Positions 43,290 through 53,216 of a stretch of 64,000 bases of DNA are shown one piece after another. The translations under genes and the position numbers were made by a program. The DNA is taken from assembly GCA_018806915.1 (NCBI GenBank), contig JAGKQI010000087.1:1426001-1490000 (forward strand), in the 5' to 3' direction. This DNA comes from Phytophthora colocasiae (Eukaryota; Oomycota; Peronosporomycetes; Peronosporales; Peronosporaceae). Below the pieces are notes generated by a model that was not told the origin of the DNA, did not search any database, and saw only the letters and a list, made by a program, of their open reading frames with translations. Each line of letters opens with the position of its first letter. Within the stretch, counting starts at the first letter, position 1.

Positions 43290-43711
43290 TGTAACGGGGA
43301 TGTTACACGAATGTTTCTCGTTGGTGTGTGACACACGTGGATACATTTATGTGGGTACATAATGGTGTGTGACACTCAAGGATACATTTATGTGGGTACA
43401 TAATGGTGTGGCACACACGAGTAGATACGTGGATGGCCTCAGAGCCTCACGTTGCATTTTGATTAGGATTTAGTATGTTAGATACTAAATCCGTTACATT
43501 TAGGATTAGGGCAATAAAGTCAATAAAAATCAGTTTGCATTTTACATAGTTAGTGTTAGTCCTTTGTTATAGGGACACTGACTCTGTGAGTCCCGTATTT
43601 AGTGGACTACTTGGTTCTTGTATAGAACCGAAGGCTAGTGCCTTGCAAGCAGGACTCTACGAGTCAACTAAACTTCCTCTGTGCCGTGCACACCTACGCA
43701 GCCCCGCTGCA
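43290..43711 (+). repeat. Gypsy-3 3' LTR
   Basis: 422 bp. The only difference from the 5' LTR seen by eye is in the third base, suggesting recent insertion. Confidence 0.9.
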
Positions 43712-44822
43712 CAACGAAAGAAATGGAGCACTTCACTGGGATTTTCTACATCTCGGTGAATCGTACGGCAACTACAAGTACCTACTCGTACTTAAGGACG
43801 ATGCAACTCATTTCTGTGAGCTCGTCTCTTGTGCCTCACCGACCGCAGAGGTGGCCGCTGCATCAATATTGGACTGGCACAGTCGCTACGGAACTCCGCG
43901 TGTGTGGATGAGCGACCAAGGCAGTCATTTTAAGAACCGTGTGATAGCAGAAGTGGCTAGACGCCTCGACAGCTATCAACGCTTCACTCTGGCGTACAGT
44001 CCCTGGATTAATGGCTCCATAGAAAGGCTGAACAGGGATATCGTGCAAGTCATGCGAGTTTTGTGCCTTGAAGGCAAGGTGGACATCCGAGATTTGGTAC
44101 ATTTTGTGCCGGTGGTCCAGGCGAGTTTGAACCACACGCCCGTCCCGTCACTTGCCAATAAGGCGCCAGTGGAGCTATTCTGCGTTCTGCCTGCTGCGTC
44201 TCCCCTTGACTTTGGAATCGACAGCGAGGCAGAACTCGTCAAGACCTCGGGCAACATCGACCGAAAACTGACCGCTCTACGCACGCATGTCCAGGCGATG
44301 CACAGGAAAGTGCAGGTAGCAAGGTCGGATCAAACACAACGGAATCAGAACATGCAGAGAGGGGCCAGGAAGGCAAACTTTGATGTTGGTGATTACGTCC
44401 TACGATCGAGAGTGGATCAACAACACAATGACAAGCTTCTTGTCACATGGACCGGGCCGTACCAAGTGATGGGGACAGACGAACACTCATTTCGTGTGCA
44501 GCACCTAGTGACTGGCGCTGAATCAGACGTGTACGCTTCACGCTTGAAGTTCTACGCGGATGAATCTTTTGAGGTAACGGAGGAAATCCTTGAGCACGTA
44601 GCTGCTCAAGGTATTGTCCTGACCGTTGCAGAGCTCAAAGATCAACGGTGGAGCTCAGCTAAGCGGTGCTACGAGATACTGGTAGGGTGGAAAGGTCTGG
44701 AGCCAATTGAGGACTCTTGGGAGTTGCTCAAGTCACTGTACAAGGACATCCTAGTGATGGTGAAGCAGTATGTGGCAACAAAGGACGATGCTCAGCTAAG
44801 TGCAACATTGGAGCAACTTTAG
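43712..44822 (+). CDS. pol: Gypsy-2 pol, 3' part (integrase core and chromodomain-like end)
   Basis: Continues Gypsy-2 after the nested element: NGALHWDFLHLGESYGNYKYLLVL (first Asp), WMSDQGSHFKN (second Asp), SPWINGSIERLNRDI (Glu). A C-terminal GPYQVMG barrel-like part follows, then CYEILVGWKGLEPIEDSWELL, a chromodomain-like end. This part is open to its stop at 44820-44822, unlike the rest of pol. Confidence 0.85.
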
Positions 44823-44931
44823 CGGGAGCTGTTGTGTACCCATGTACCACAAACATGGTACTATGTCGGAAAAATTACATTCGAGCAACATCCAAGGCGG
44901 ATCGGCATTGGGTCAAGTCTTGGAAGGTCAG

Positions 44932-45184
44932 TGTAGTGGGGCGAAGGTCTTCAGGACCTGACCTCGCACTGTGCTGGTGGTCGAGGACGACCTCAGCTAA
45001 GGCTGGCGTAGGGTAAGACTCCGAGGTTGGTAGACTAGAACAGGTGTGGATGCAACAGTGTGTACGAGTATCTGTCGAGTGGTTTAGCCAACCTCATTCT
45101 GGAATTTGCAGAGTACAATACAAGCAAGGTTTCTAAGGAAGCGCCAGCTTCCCTCGTGAGTGTGTTCATTCGGATCCCACTACA
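44932..45184 (+). repeat. Gypsy-2 3' LTR
   Basis: 253 bp, followed directly by the target duplication GAGTG. Confidence 0.9.
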
Positions 45185-46261
45185 GAGTGTAAAGTTAAAA
45201 ATTCTAACACAAATACATGACCTTTTTCCCACCTTGACCTTAACCTTTAGTTCGGCAGTGCGTTCGAGAAACATGTATAACGATCAAGACAGCGAAGCAT
45301 TACTTCTTCTCGTGTCGAGAGAAGACACGTATCATTATTTAGTGGGTTCATGCATCAATTTTTTCCGGTTTGTATAGCTTCGTCAACAGAGACTGCGTAC
45401 TCAAACGGTGCTAGGTTCCTTTCGGAGAGACTACCACCCAGGTAAGTAGTTGATACTGGGGCAGATAGTTGTCGTTGAAATCCTCGACAACTCAGTTTGA
45501 TTCACCTTGAACATCAGGTTTGGATTCTCCATGAAAGGGTGTGTATATCAAATCGGTTAATAATGCTGAGGCTAACTCTCCAGAGGCCTCATTGCTAGGC
45601 CAAGGCTCTCCGAACGCACAACTTTTGTGTCCGGGGCGGTTGCAATTTTCAATTGAGACATTGGAGCGTTGTTTTTCACCTGTTCGGCGCAAGTAATGGT
45701 GGCAAATACTATGGAGTCAATGGCAAAGGAAGTAAGCTCATGAATGCTAATAGATGATGAAGAATGGTCAAGAGAATCTGTTAATACTGTGGAGATTACG
45801 CACTGCAATGGTTTTCACTGAAACAGTTTCGCGCAACGATGGGGGCTGACTTTGGTGAATGACGCCAAATATCGCTAACGTGCACTGCCATTTCTTGAGT
45901 TCTTCGGTTTGAAATTTTGAAGGCAAAGCGGGGCAGCTTCATAACCTCATCACAACGAATGCAAAAAGAAGCATGTAGCTACAAGACGTAGCCCAGTTAA
46001 AGTTAATCGACTTTTACCTACGGTACCTTTGGCAGTCAGAGCCTCCGCTACAAGTCCAGCAGTAGGGCTACGACACGAGTCTTTTCTTCGAGTTTTTTTT
46101 CCCTATCGGACAGTGAACTGAAACATCCATCTGGTCGGCGAGCATTTGCTTCTGCCTGGGGTCAGGTTCTGTTTAGAGTGAAATAGAGCAGTTGCCAGTT
46201 TATTTTCCATGGGAGGTTGTGTGTGTGTGGGGGGGGAGGGCATGTACATTGTACTACGGTT
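45185..46261. other. Intergenic, no gene recognised
   Basis: About 1.1 kb after Gypsy-2. A 36-codon reading at 45271-45377 and a 78-codon reverse reading at 45572-45808 lack motifs. 46220-46247 is a GT/G-rich simple stretch. Confidence 0.4.
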
Positions 46262-46475
46262 CTGGAAGGAAATTGAAGTTGATAACTGGTTATTTCTGGT
46301 TGCTACTACATGTCCTTGGCTTGGCTATTGAATTCTGAAGGTTTGATTGTGATTGTAAATTGTTTGAATGGGATACATGTATCCCATTCAAATGTATTGA
46401 CTTTTCGAATGCTAATCATTTCTTATAAGGAGGGCTGCTAAGTGCGTGCGTTGACCAGTGGACCACCAGGAGGCC
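46262..46475 (-). repeat. SINE copy (reverse) with a 30-bp palindrome
   Basis: The reverse complement begins GGCCTCCTGGTGGTCCACTGG and ends CTTCAATTTCCTTCC, matching the other SINE copies. The B-box region is partly lost. It contains a perfect 30-bp palindrome at 46363-46392. Confidence 0.75.
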
Positions 46476-46825
46476 CGTACTGTCGGAAGTAAACACTAGA
46501 GGCGCTATTTTATCATTCTTATACAGTACATGGGCATCTACAACACGTACTCTGATTATTTTGTGCAAACCACTCTTTTTAGTAACTGCCTAGCTTCAGC
46601 AGAGTGATACCGGAACATGTAGTTCCCAACGAATGCTCTTGATCGAAGTTCAACATGGATTACAATGTGTATGTACTACTTTCCTTTTCGCTTAAAGCTG
46701 GAGAATTAAAATCAACATGTCCTATTCGGACAGTCCTGGTGTCAACAAAGTCTAGCTGGAAGAATTCCTACAATATGTGCAATGTTTTACAGAACATTGC
46801 TCTCCTTCCTACCGACAGTGCTTAG
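46476..46825. other. Intergenic, nothing recognised
   Basis: About 350 bp between the two SINE copies with no ORF or repeat that I could match. Confidence 0.35.
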
Positions 46826-47025
46826 GGGCTCCTGGTGGTCCACTGGTCAAAGCACCACAAAGCTACGCACTCGGCAGGCGTTCGAGTCTCTCCGGGGGCT
46901 TACTTTAGAAATGATTAGCATTCGAAAATTTAATATCCCATTTAAACAATTCACAATCACAATCAAAACCTTCAGAATTCAATCAAGTAGTAGCAACCAG
47001 GAATTAAACTTCAATTTCCTTTCCT
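46826..47025 (+). repeat. SINE copy without Gypsy insertion
   Basis: GGCTCCTGGTGGTCCACTGG head, B box GCGTTCGAGTCTC, and the same body and tail as the SINE at 16379. It shows the uninterrupted sequence ACAATTCACAATCAC, where Gypsy-1 inserted in the other copy. Confidence 0.8.
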
Positions 47026-47219
47026 TCTATGAGACTCACAATACATGTAATACATGTATGACGAATGACATACATTGCTTGCGTGAGTATGCGTGTTCGC
47101 ATGGACCGGTTTATTCACTAATAGTGAATCACTATAATGTAAAAAAAAAATCAGCCTGAGTGTCGTCAACGTTTGACGCCACGATTAAGATGCAAACCCG
47201 GATCTGCTGTCACAGCAGT

Positions 47220-47446
47220 GCTCTGGCATTCCTGTTCGCGCCTTAGTTGAATTCCAAAGGACTTGAAGAGCATCATTCTCACAAAGAATGATCCATACAT
47301 GTAGGGTACAGTATTCACATATAAACTTTGAAAGACATCTTTCTCTTCCAATGTAGGAGCTACGCCGGTGTGCCTTAACTTATAAGTATCATTAATAGCT
47401 TATGGCACATAAGCTTATTAATGATAATCTAGATTTGACTATTCTG
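47220..47446 (+). repeat. Effector upstream region, second duplicate
   Basis: Matches 16142-16362, lying about 320 bp upstream of the effector ATG, and is followed by the same CTATT-CTGTG-TTTCG target region in uninterrupted form. Confidence 0.75.
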
Positions 47447-47706
47447 TGTTTCGTTGGCAGCAGATCGCTGCAGTGCTGCGGTAGCACAATTTTCAGCCTT
47501 TAATTTGTACTTTGCAGTACCAGTAGCTTGTTTAAACTGGAGTGATATGTGCCATGCCTTCAGCAGTAGGTTCATTGATGTAATGAAATCTTGTGATATT
47601 CTTTACAATGCCTGTCATGGTTCGGCTTTGTGCACAATATTTTCATACATCCGGAGACTCGAACGGTGAGGCGCATTCCACAGCTGCGCTATTTTGCTGT
47701 TTGCAA

Positions 47707-47722
47707 GCTCACTTCGCAACTT
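47707..47722 (+). promoter_or_regulatory. Oomycete initiator-like element of the effector gene
   Basis: GCTCACTTCGCAACTT agrees with the published oomycete Inr consensus (GCTCATTYYNCAWTTT) at 14 of 16 positions. It lies 46 nt before the ATG, a normal distance. The same element is kept in the truncated copy near 23775. Confidence 0.65.
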
Positions 47723-47767
47723 ACACATCAAGACTCAAGCACTCGCCTCTCTTCTCAAAAATCCACC

Positions 47768-48259
47768 ATGCGTCTGGCCTACATCATGCTTGTGGCTACA
47801 GCCACCATCTTGGCTTGCTGCGACGGAGCTTCCGATGTGAGTGATGCCAAACGTATCGCAGTGCAGACCGAGAGTATCAACAACCGGTTCCTGAGAGTCC
47901 CTGAAGAAGTTGACGATGACGAAGAAGATGAGGAGCGGGCCCCCCAACTCACTAAGTCGCTTTCGGAGAAGTTTCTCAACAAAGCGGCCGAGAAAGTTGC
48001 CGCTAGACTGACGAAGAGCAAGTCATTCAACGAGCTGTCAAAGCTGGATGACGCCTATTACACCAAGGCTCTTACTGAGAATAAGAAGTATATTCTTGAC
48101 CAAAACAAAGCTATCTACCAGCGCATTGAAAACATGGGTTATAACCCAGAAAGCATGCTGACGAAGATGAAGCAATTGGAAGGCGACGCAATCAGCCACC
48201 GTTATAGAACTCTTCTGGACCAGTACAAGACCTACTGGATGGCAAAATACCCCAACTGA
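47768..48259 (+). CDS. RXLR-dEER secreted effector
   Basis: 163 residues. Signal peptide of about 21 residues (MRLAYIMLVATATILACCDG, cleavage near GA-SD). RFLR lies at residues 40-43 and an acidic stretch ending EDEER at 53-57, the classical RXLR-dEER spacing used for delivery of oomycete effectors into plant cells. The C-terminal 100 residues are helical and K/E-rich, with YYTKALTENKKYIL and GYNPESMLTKM segments. They resemble a WY/Y-type fold, but I would not assign a target. The frame is open upstream, but this ATG has a CCACC context and gives the signal peptide. No intron, as usual for the class. A truncated duplicate lies at 23534-23868. It is expected to be expressed during infection; that is an inference. 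Confidence 0.88.
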   Translation: MRLAYIMLVATATILACCDGASDVSDAKRIAVQTESINNRFLRVPEEVDDDEEDEERAPQLTKSLSEKFLNKAAEKVAARLTKSKSFNELSKLDDAYYTKALTENKKYILDQNKAIYQRIENMGYNPESMLTKMKQLEGDAISHRYRTLLDQYKTYWMAKYPN

Positions 48260-48915
48260 GCTGCGATGTAGGGTCTCGTTACCTACAGCCGAAGAAGTTG
48301 AACGCTGCCTTTGGGGTAAGCAATACCAATTATTGTTGTCGATTCTTCATAGTAGGTGAAGCATACCTGGATTGTAGCACCAACTTTTATGCGCTAATGC
48401 AAGCTTGATTTTTTTAACTCAGCATGTTAGCGAGTACTTTCAACTCCGCGTACATCTATTTTACCAACGAGTTTCAGCTATGCAGAGACTGTGTCTGTGT
48501 GCCGGTGGACTTTACGAGATCCTTGAAGGTTTACAACCACTAAGGGATCTTGGATGCTTGCGACAGATATATTCCATTGTATCACCAAATGGTCACGTAT
48601 TGCCGTATTGCCATCTGCCCAAGCTTCTATTCGGAATTCCCGCCGTTATTTAGTGTGCAGTCTGGAAAAGGGAATGCGTCACAGAAAAATATCGAATTGG
48701 TTGCAATAGCAACACGATATTGCTTCGTTGTTGTGGTACTATAATTCCCAAGAGTAGATGTTGGTATGCGCTGGAACAAAGAAGCTTCTCTGTTTGCATA
48801 AATAAAAACTTATGGATCGAAACGGAGCTACGAGAATCGACTTTGAATCTCAACTGGGAGAAGACATAGATTCAGCCATGAAAAGGCAGATAACTTGTGG
48901 GTTCCGCCGGGTGCG
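48260..48915. other. Region downstream of the effector
   Basis: About 650 bp to the MULE-2 end. Only short ORFs without motifs; no repeat recognised. Confidence 0.4.
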
Positions 48916-48986
48916 GATTTTTCTCGAGTAAACTTTGGATGGTTTCCGAGTACAGTCACAATAAAGATGCTTATCAAGTACAATAA

Positions 48987-50791
48987 TATATTGGTGACGT
49001 TACTTGGATTATTGTTTTACTCGGTACGGTACGGTACGGTATAAATTTTTGTTGAATTAAAAAACAAATAATTGTTGATAAAATTAAAATTATTTTAATA
49101 AATTGATCCGTCGGAATGGATTTACTCGGATGCTCTGGAATATATTAATATCAATCACAATGGCAATGATTGAAGTAACATAGTAGTAGTAGCGCCTGAA
49201 CACGTAATATTACTATATAAAATTCATACTGGGGAGGCTTTAGTTTCTCGGCGCCTCCATTTTCTATACACTCTAAGCAAACGGTTACGGATGGTCATTC
49301 AGAAAACAATCATCGCACCAATGGAGTCGTCGTCTGTGGCTGCTACTTCTCTGCGTCCGTTGACCGCTGTTGCTGCAGAAGAATTCATGTACGCCGTACA
49401 GACTCCTATGCTACTTGCCACGAAGCCAACTAAAATTGGAGCCCTAGCAAAACTGGAAAGCAAACATTCAGCGCTGACTCAAACGGTACAATGAAATGAT
49501 CGTAGAACTCCTACGTAGTCGTTTCAACGGCAAAAAAGTGAAGTACAGCCTCCGGTTCGCAGACTCGAACATGAAGTAGGCACTTAAAGGGGGAGGGCTT
49601 GCCAAGATCTACAGCAATCGCTGAGCGTGCTTGACCAGAGTTAGACGACGAACAACCTGCAACGATACCAAGGTCTTCGTCCCTATTTGTATTAACTCAA
49701 TCAATAAACATGATCTGTTCGCAGTGACACCCTATCTGCCAATATCCCGGCCCGCTTTGACAAAGTTAATGTACACATTTCGGCTTCAGGAGTGAACGTC
49801 AAGCCCCCAGATAGTAAAAATCCGTTCTAAGAAGGATTCAGAAAGGAAACATTCATATGCCAAATGGGGTTAGTCTCAATCTACCGTGATCCTATGAGAA
49901 TTAGGATGTGACCTTGTGGTACCCTCTTGAGTGTCGTTTGTCTTCGTGTATCCGATGTTGTAGTGGAGCGTCTCTACCAAATTCTGATTAAGGCCGATCA
50001 ATCGTCACTAGTGCCCAGACACCGACTGACAGAGGAGGTCCGTGCGCTTGTGCCTATACAGATATCGGTATCTTATATATCGGTATCTTGGTCCGATTTT
50101 CTCCACTAAAGTACAGCAAACCCAAATCGCCCATGGTAGTCAGGGATCTTGACCACACCTACACCACCTTGACTTTCCTTGTTGAGTATCGTCGAGTCCC
50201 GCAGGGCTACTATCGCTAATGGACACCGCAAAGGTTTCGGCGTTCTACTATACCGTGCCGATACCGCTGCAGCTGAACTGCCTTGTTAAGCACTGCGCAA
50301 TAGTTGACGAGGTTGATTCGAACGACGATATCGATACCGAATATATTCGCTAAATAGATTTCGTGCAAGCTCTCACAATGCAAATGCCGGTATTAGAATA
50401 CAAGATTAGAGGAGGTCATATAGATTTTAACAGGTGGTATACTGTGCCGGTATATTATCTGTCCGGAGGAAGCCGATAACAACTGTGAAAAATCAAGCCA
50501 ATGCAATTTAATCTTAATGAATACTGATCAATCAATACACGCGAAATTGTTAAGGGATTCTATTTTAAACTAATGCCTTAACTATAGAGGCGGCTATACC
50601 TTGTGGTAGAGACTAATTACCAGATGAGTGAACGCGTTTTGGTTCTCCTTGTTTCATTTCTCGAGCAGCTCAAATGGACACGGACCTCGTTCCGCTTCTT
50701 GATGGATGGAGGGACGGACGGGCAATCCACATCTTGACGAAAATACACAGTCATTTCGGAACATAAATCATTAGCTACTACTCTCGCAGCC
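48987..50791. other. Long untranslated left part of MULE-2
   Basis: 1.8 kb with only small ORFs (for example 49291-49494, 67 codons, A/T/S-rich, no motif). AT-rich; it probably holds promoter and subterminal sequence. Confidence 0.4.
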
Positions 50792-53216
50792 ATGCAGCAC
50801 ATTGATGGCCTCAGGTACCGTTATTTGTACAACCAAGGTTCGCGTTCAGCAACTGCCATATATGAATGCGCCATTCATCCCGGATGTCCAAAGAGAATCC
50901 GTCTAGTCGCGAACGGGGATGAAAACAACAAAAACATTGTTGTTCTTGAGCAGGACGACTGCGAACGTGCAGATGAAAAAGATAGCGAGGATTCAAGAAT
51001 TCCGTCTAGCAAAAAACGCGGCATTTCGCCTATACTTAAGGCTGAGGTAGATACGATGCTTAGTGGTGGAGCCGGACCCAAAACGTGCCGTCTTTTGTTG
51101 ATGCAAAAGTACAAGAAAAATCGAGGATGGTTGCACTTATACCAGACGAGTTACAATGAAAAACAGGAAAGCATCCCTCAAAAAAGAAAAGAATGGTAAG
51201 TGAGTTTTTTGTAGTTCTTTAATTGTATATTTACTAACACTATTATTTGCTGGGGGATGGTATATCAAGATTGCAGCTCAATTACTGAATTAGGCCAGTG
51301 AACGAATGTGTGAGACAAACCTTGACTTCTACGGACTTGACTCTTCGCTTGAGACTGAAACCGTCCCCACCGATTCCTCATTAGATTCTTCGGTGTCGTT
51401 GGAAATGGACACACTTATTGTCCTCAAGGTATTTCACGATACCAACAACAGCAGCTTTGGGATGGTTTTCACTAGCCGCAAAGCATTTCTTAATTTGGCG
51501 AGGACGGTGCATGATCAAAATGGGGATTTATTTGCATGCAGTGATGGAACATACAAAATCCACGAAGGCAAGTGGACACTTGTGAACTTTGGCTCGTATA
51601 TGACGCGGTATGCACGAGGCAAGTTTTCGAAGCACTTTGTGCCATGGGCTTTCATGTTCGTGAAGAGCGAGAGCGAGGAAGCTTACCGAGAGTTCTTCTC
51701 TACGACGCGTCGGTTCTGTAATCTCTTCTTTGGATTTGACCTGGAAGTTAGATTTGGTTCACTTGATCATTGTGCGGCAATTGCTAACGCGTTTCAAGCT
51801 GAATGGCCATCTATAGATCTCCTAAATTGTTGGCCCCAAGTGTCGCGCAAAGTACGAGAACAGCGAAATCGACTCTCGGATATTTCATATTTCGATGATG
51901 TTGTGTATCCACATGTGGTTTGGATGCACACTTGTCGTACGTACGTCCAATTTCGAGTATTGGGCAAGAGATGCATCGAAAAGTGGAAACAATATGGAGA
52001 GGTAGCATTTATCTCGTGGTTTAAAGACGTGTACTTTAAATCGCCTTGGGATACGTGGTTCATTGGTTCAGCTGGAAATTTATCGGATGTTCTCCCCTAC
52101 CAGAACGCAATCGAAGCGTTCCACAGATCATTAAAGCGAGCCATCCCAACTTACGTGCTAGTACCGCCTGTGTGCTGAATGATAGTTTTCCGCTGTTGTT
52201 GCTTCTAGTTGGAGAGGATTTCAGGGGCCCTGATATCGCTTTAAAACCAATTCGGCACTATTGTGAAGGTAATAGTAACAAAGTCTATCAAGAAAAATGT
52301 TTTCTCTAACACAGTTTTTGTATCTGTAGGACCACTACCAGCGGACCTTTTTGTACGAGCTCGTATTCTGCTAGCAGATTAGAACAACTACTTAAAGATG
52401 TCCTTACCAGACGACACTATCATCCGCGCTGTACTCTTCAATGCGTCGCACGTCGTAAATTCTCCGACAAACCCGCGTAAAGGCGTCAACGTGACTGCTA
52501 CGCGTGCGAAGCGCTATTCGGCAGGGCTTCTAGGGAACATGGATGACCGCAAACCAGTGACGGACGCTCCACTTCTCTATATGTCACTTCACAAGGTTAC
52601 GGTTTGCGTGCAAGATCATTAATCCTTTCAAAATCGGCCTATCTGGACTTCTGCTGAGATATGTACTTCTACTTGTACAACATCATGGTCTTCGCTGTGT
52701 TTTCAAAACTAATACTTAACACTTTCATTTGTAATTTGTAGATTGACATAATTCGCAACGGATACTTCTGCGACTGCAAAACTATGCGAGAAAGCGGCTG
52801 GATCTGTGAGCATATTTTGGCAACACTCTCTTTGCTACAGAAGATCGACCTCGATGATGTACTTCGCGCAATTCCAGTACGGAACAAGCCTGGTCGTCCC
52901 CGAAAATTACGCACTCCGCTAGATGAAGACACCAATGACACGCACTTCTTCTCCACAAGCAATATGCTCAAGCTTCTCACGGACGCGCCTGGTCACGTTT
53001 TCCACTGGTCCGTAATGAAAGAGTTTGTGGTTGACCAAAATGGCACTGGCAGTAAGGAGTATATAGCTGGTCGGATCACGGGGTGGCAGGAACCGAGGTA
53101 GATACACATGGGCGGTCCGCTTCGCCGATGGCAACGTTTTTCTCATGGAATGCGAGGAATTTACAGATTTGTTGTCCTATAGGATGGCCGTCCGGAATGA
53201 AGAAATGCGGCAATAA
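50792..53216 (+). pseudogene. MULE-2 transposase (FLYWCH-like finger, MULE core, SWIM)
   Basis: Exon 1 (50792-51195) reads YLYNQGSRSATAIYECAIHPGCPKRI, a FLYWCH-type finger. A donor GTAAGT at 51196 and an acceptor at 51298 lead to the MULE core: DGTYKIHEGKW, GSLDHCAAIANAF, then LPYQNAIEAFHRSLKR with the Glu. A frame change near 52150 moves on to LRASTACVLNDSFPLLLLLVGEDF. An in-frame TAG near 52380 and another frame break near 53098 follow. The SWIM finger CDCKTMRESGWICEH (CxCx10CxH) is at 52770-52815 after an intron ending at 52740. The end reads FADGNVFLMECEEF to a TAA at 53214-53216. Confidence 0.7.

Larger units (their letters stand above)
36112..43711 (+). mobile_element. Gypsy-3: chromodomain-bearing Gypsy element nested in Gypsy-2
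   Basis: A 7.6 kb element with two 422-bp LTRs (36112-36533 and 43290-43711) that look almost identical. The target duplication CAACG lies at 36107-36111 and 43712-43716. A primer-site-like TCTGGTAGCACTTG follows the 5' LTR. The purine tract GGTGGGGGAGAG precedes the 3' LTR. Gag, protease, RT, RNase H, integrase and chromodomain are in order, with many frame breaks. Extra Cys-rich readings lie before the 3' LTR. Confidence 0.93.
32222..45184 (+). mobile_element. Gypsy-2 LTR retrotransposon, interrupted by Gypsy-3
   Basis: The LTRs begin TGTAGTGGGG and end CCCACTACA. The 5-bp target duplication GAGTG lies at 32217-32221 and 45185-45189. Gag and pol run left to right. Gypsy-3 sits in the integrase region at 36112-43711, so the element's own length is about 5.36 kb. 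The lineage is the same as Gypsy-4 (similar gag, WIDD-type RT, NERNGALHxDFL integrase start). Confidence 0.92.

Noticed and set aside
45271..45377. Small ORF after Gypsy-2 as an effector
   Set aside because: No signal peptide and no RXLR or other motif.
45572..45808. Reverse ORF as a secreted elicitin-like protein
   Set aside because: The Cys pattern and length do not fit elicitins and no signal peptide is evident.
49021..49046. (CGGTA)4 as telomere or centromere repeat
   Set aside because: Only four units; too short, and positioned inside the MULE-2 left end.
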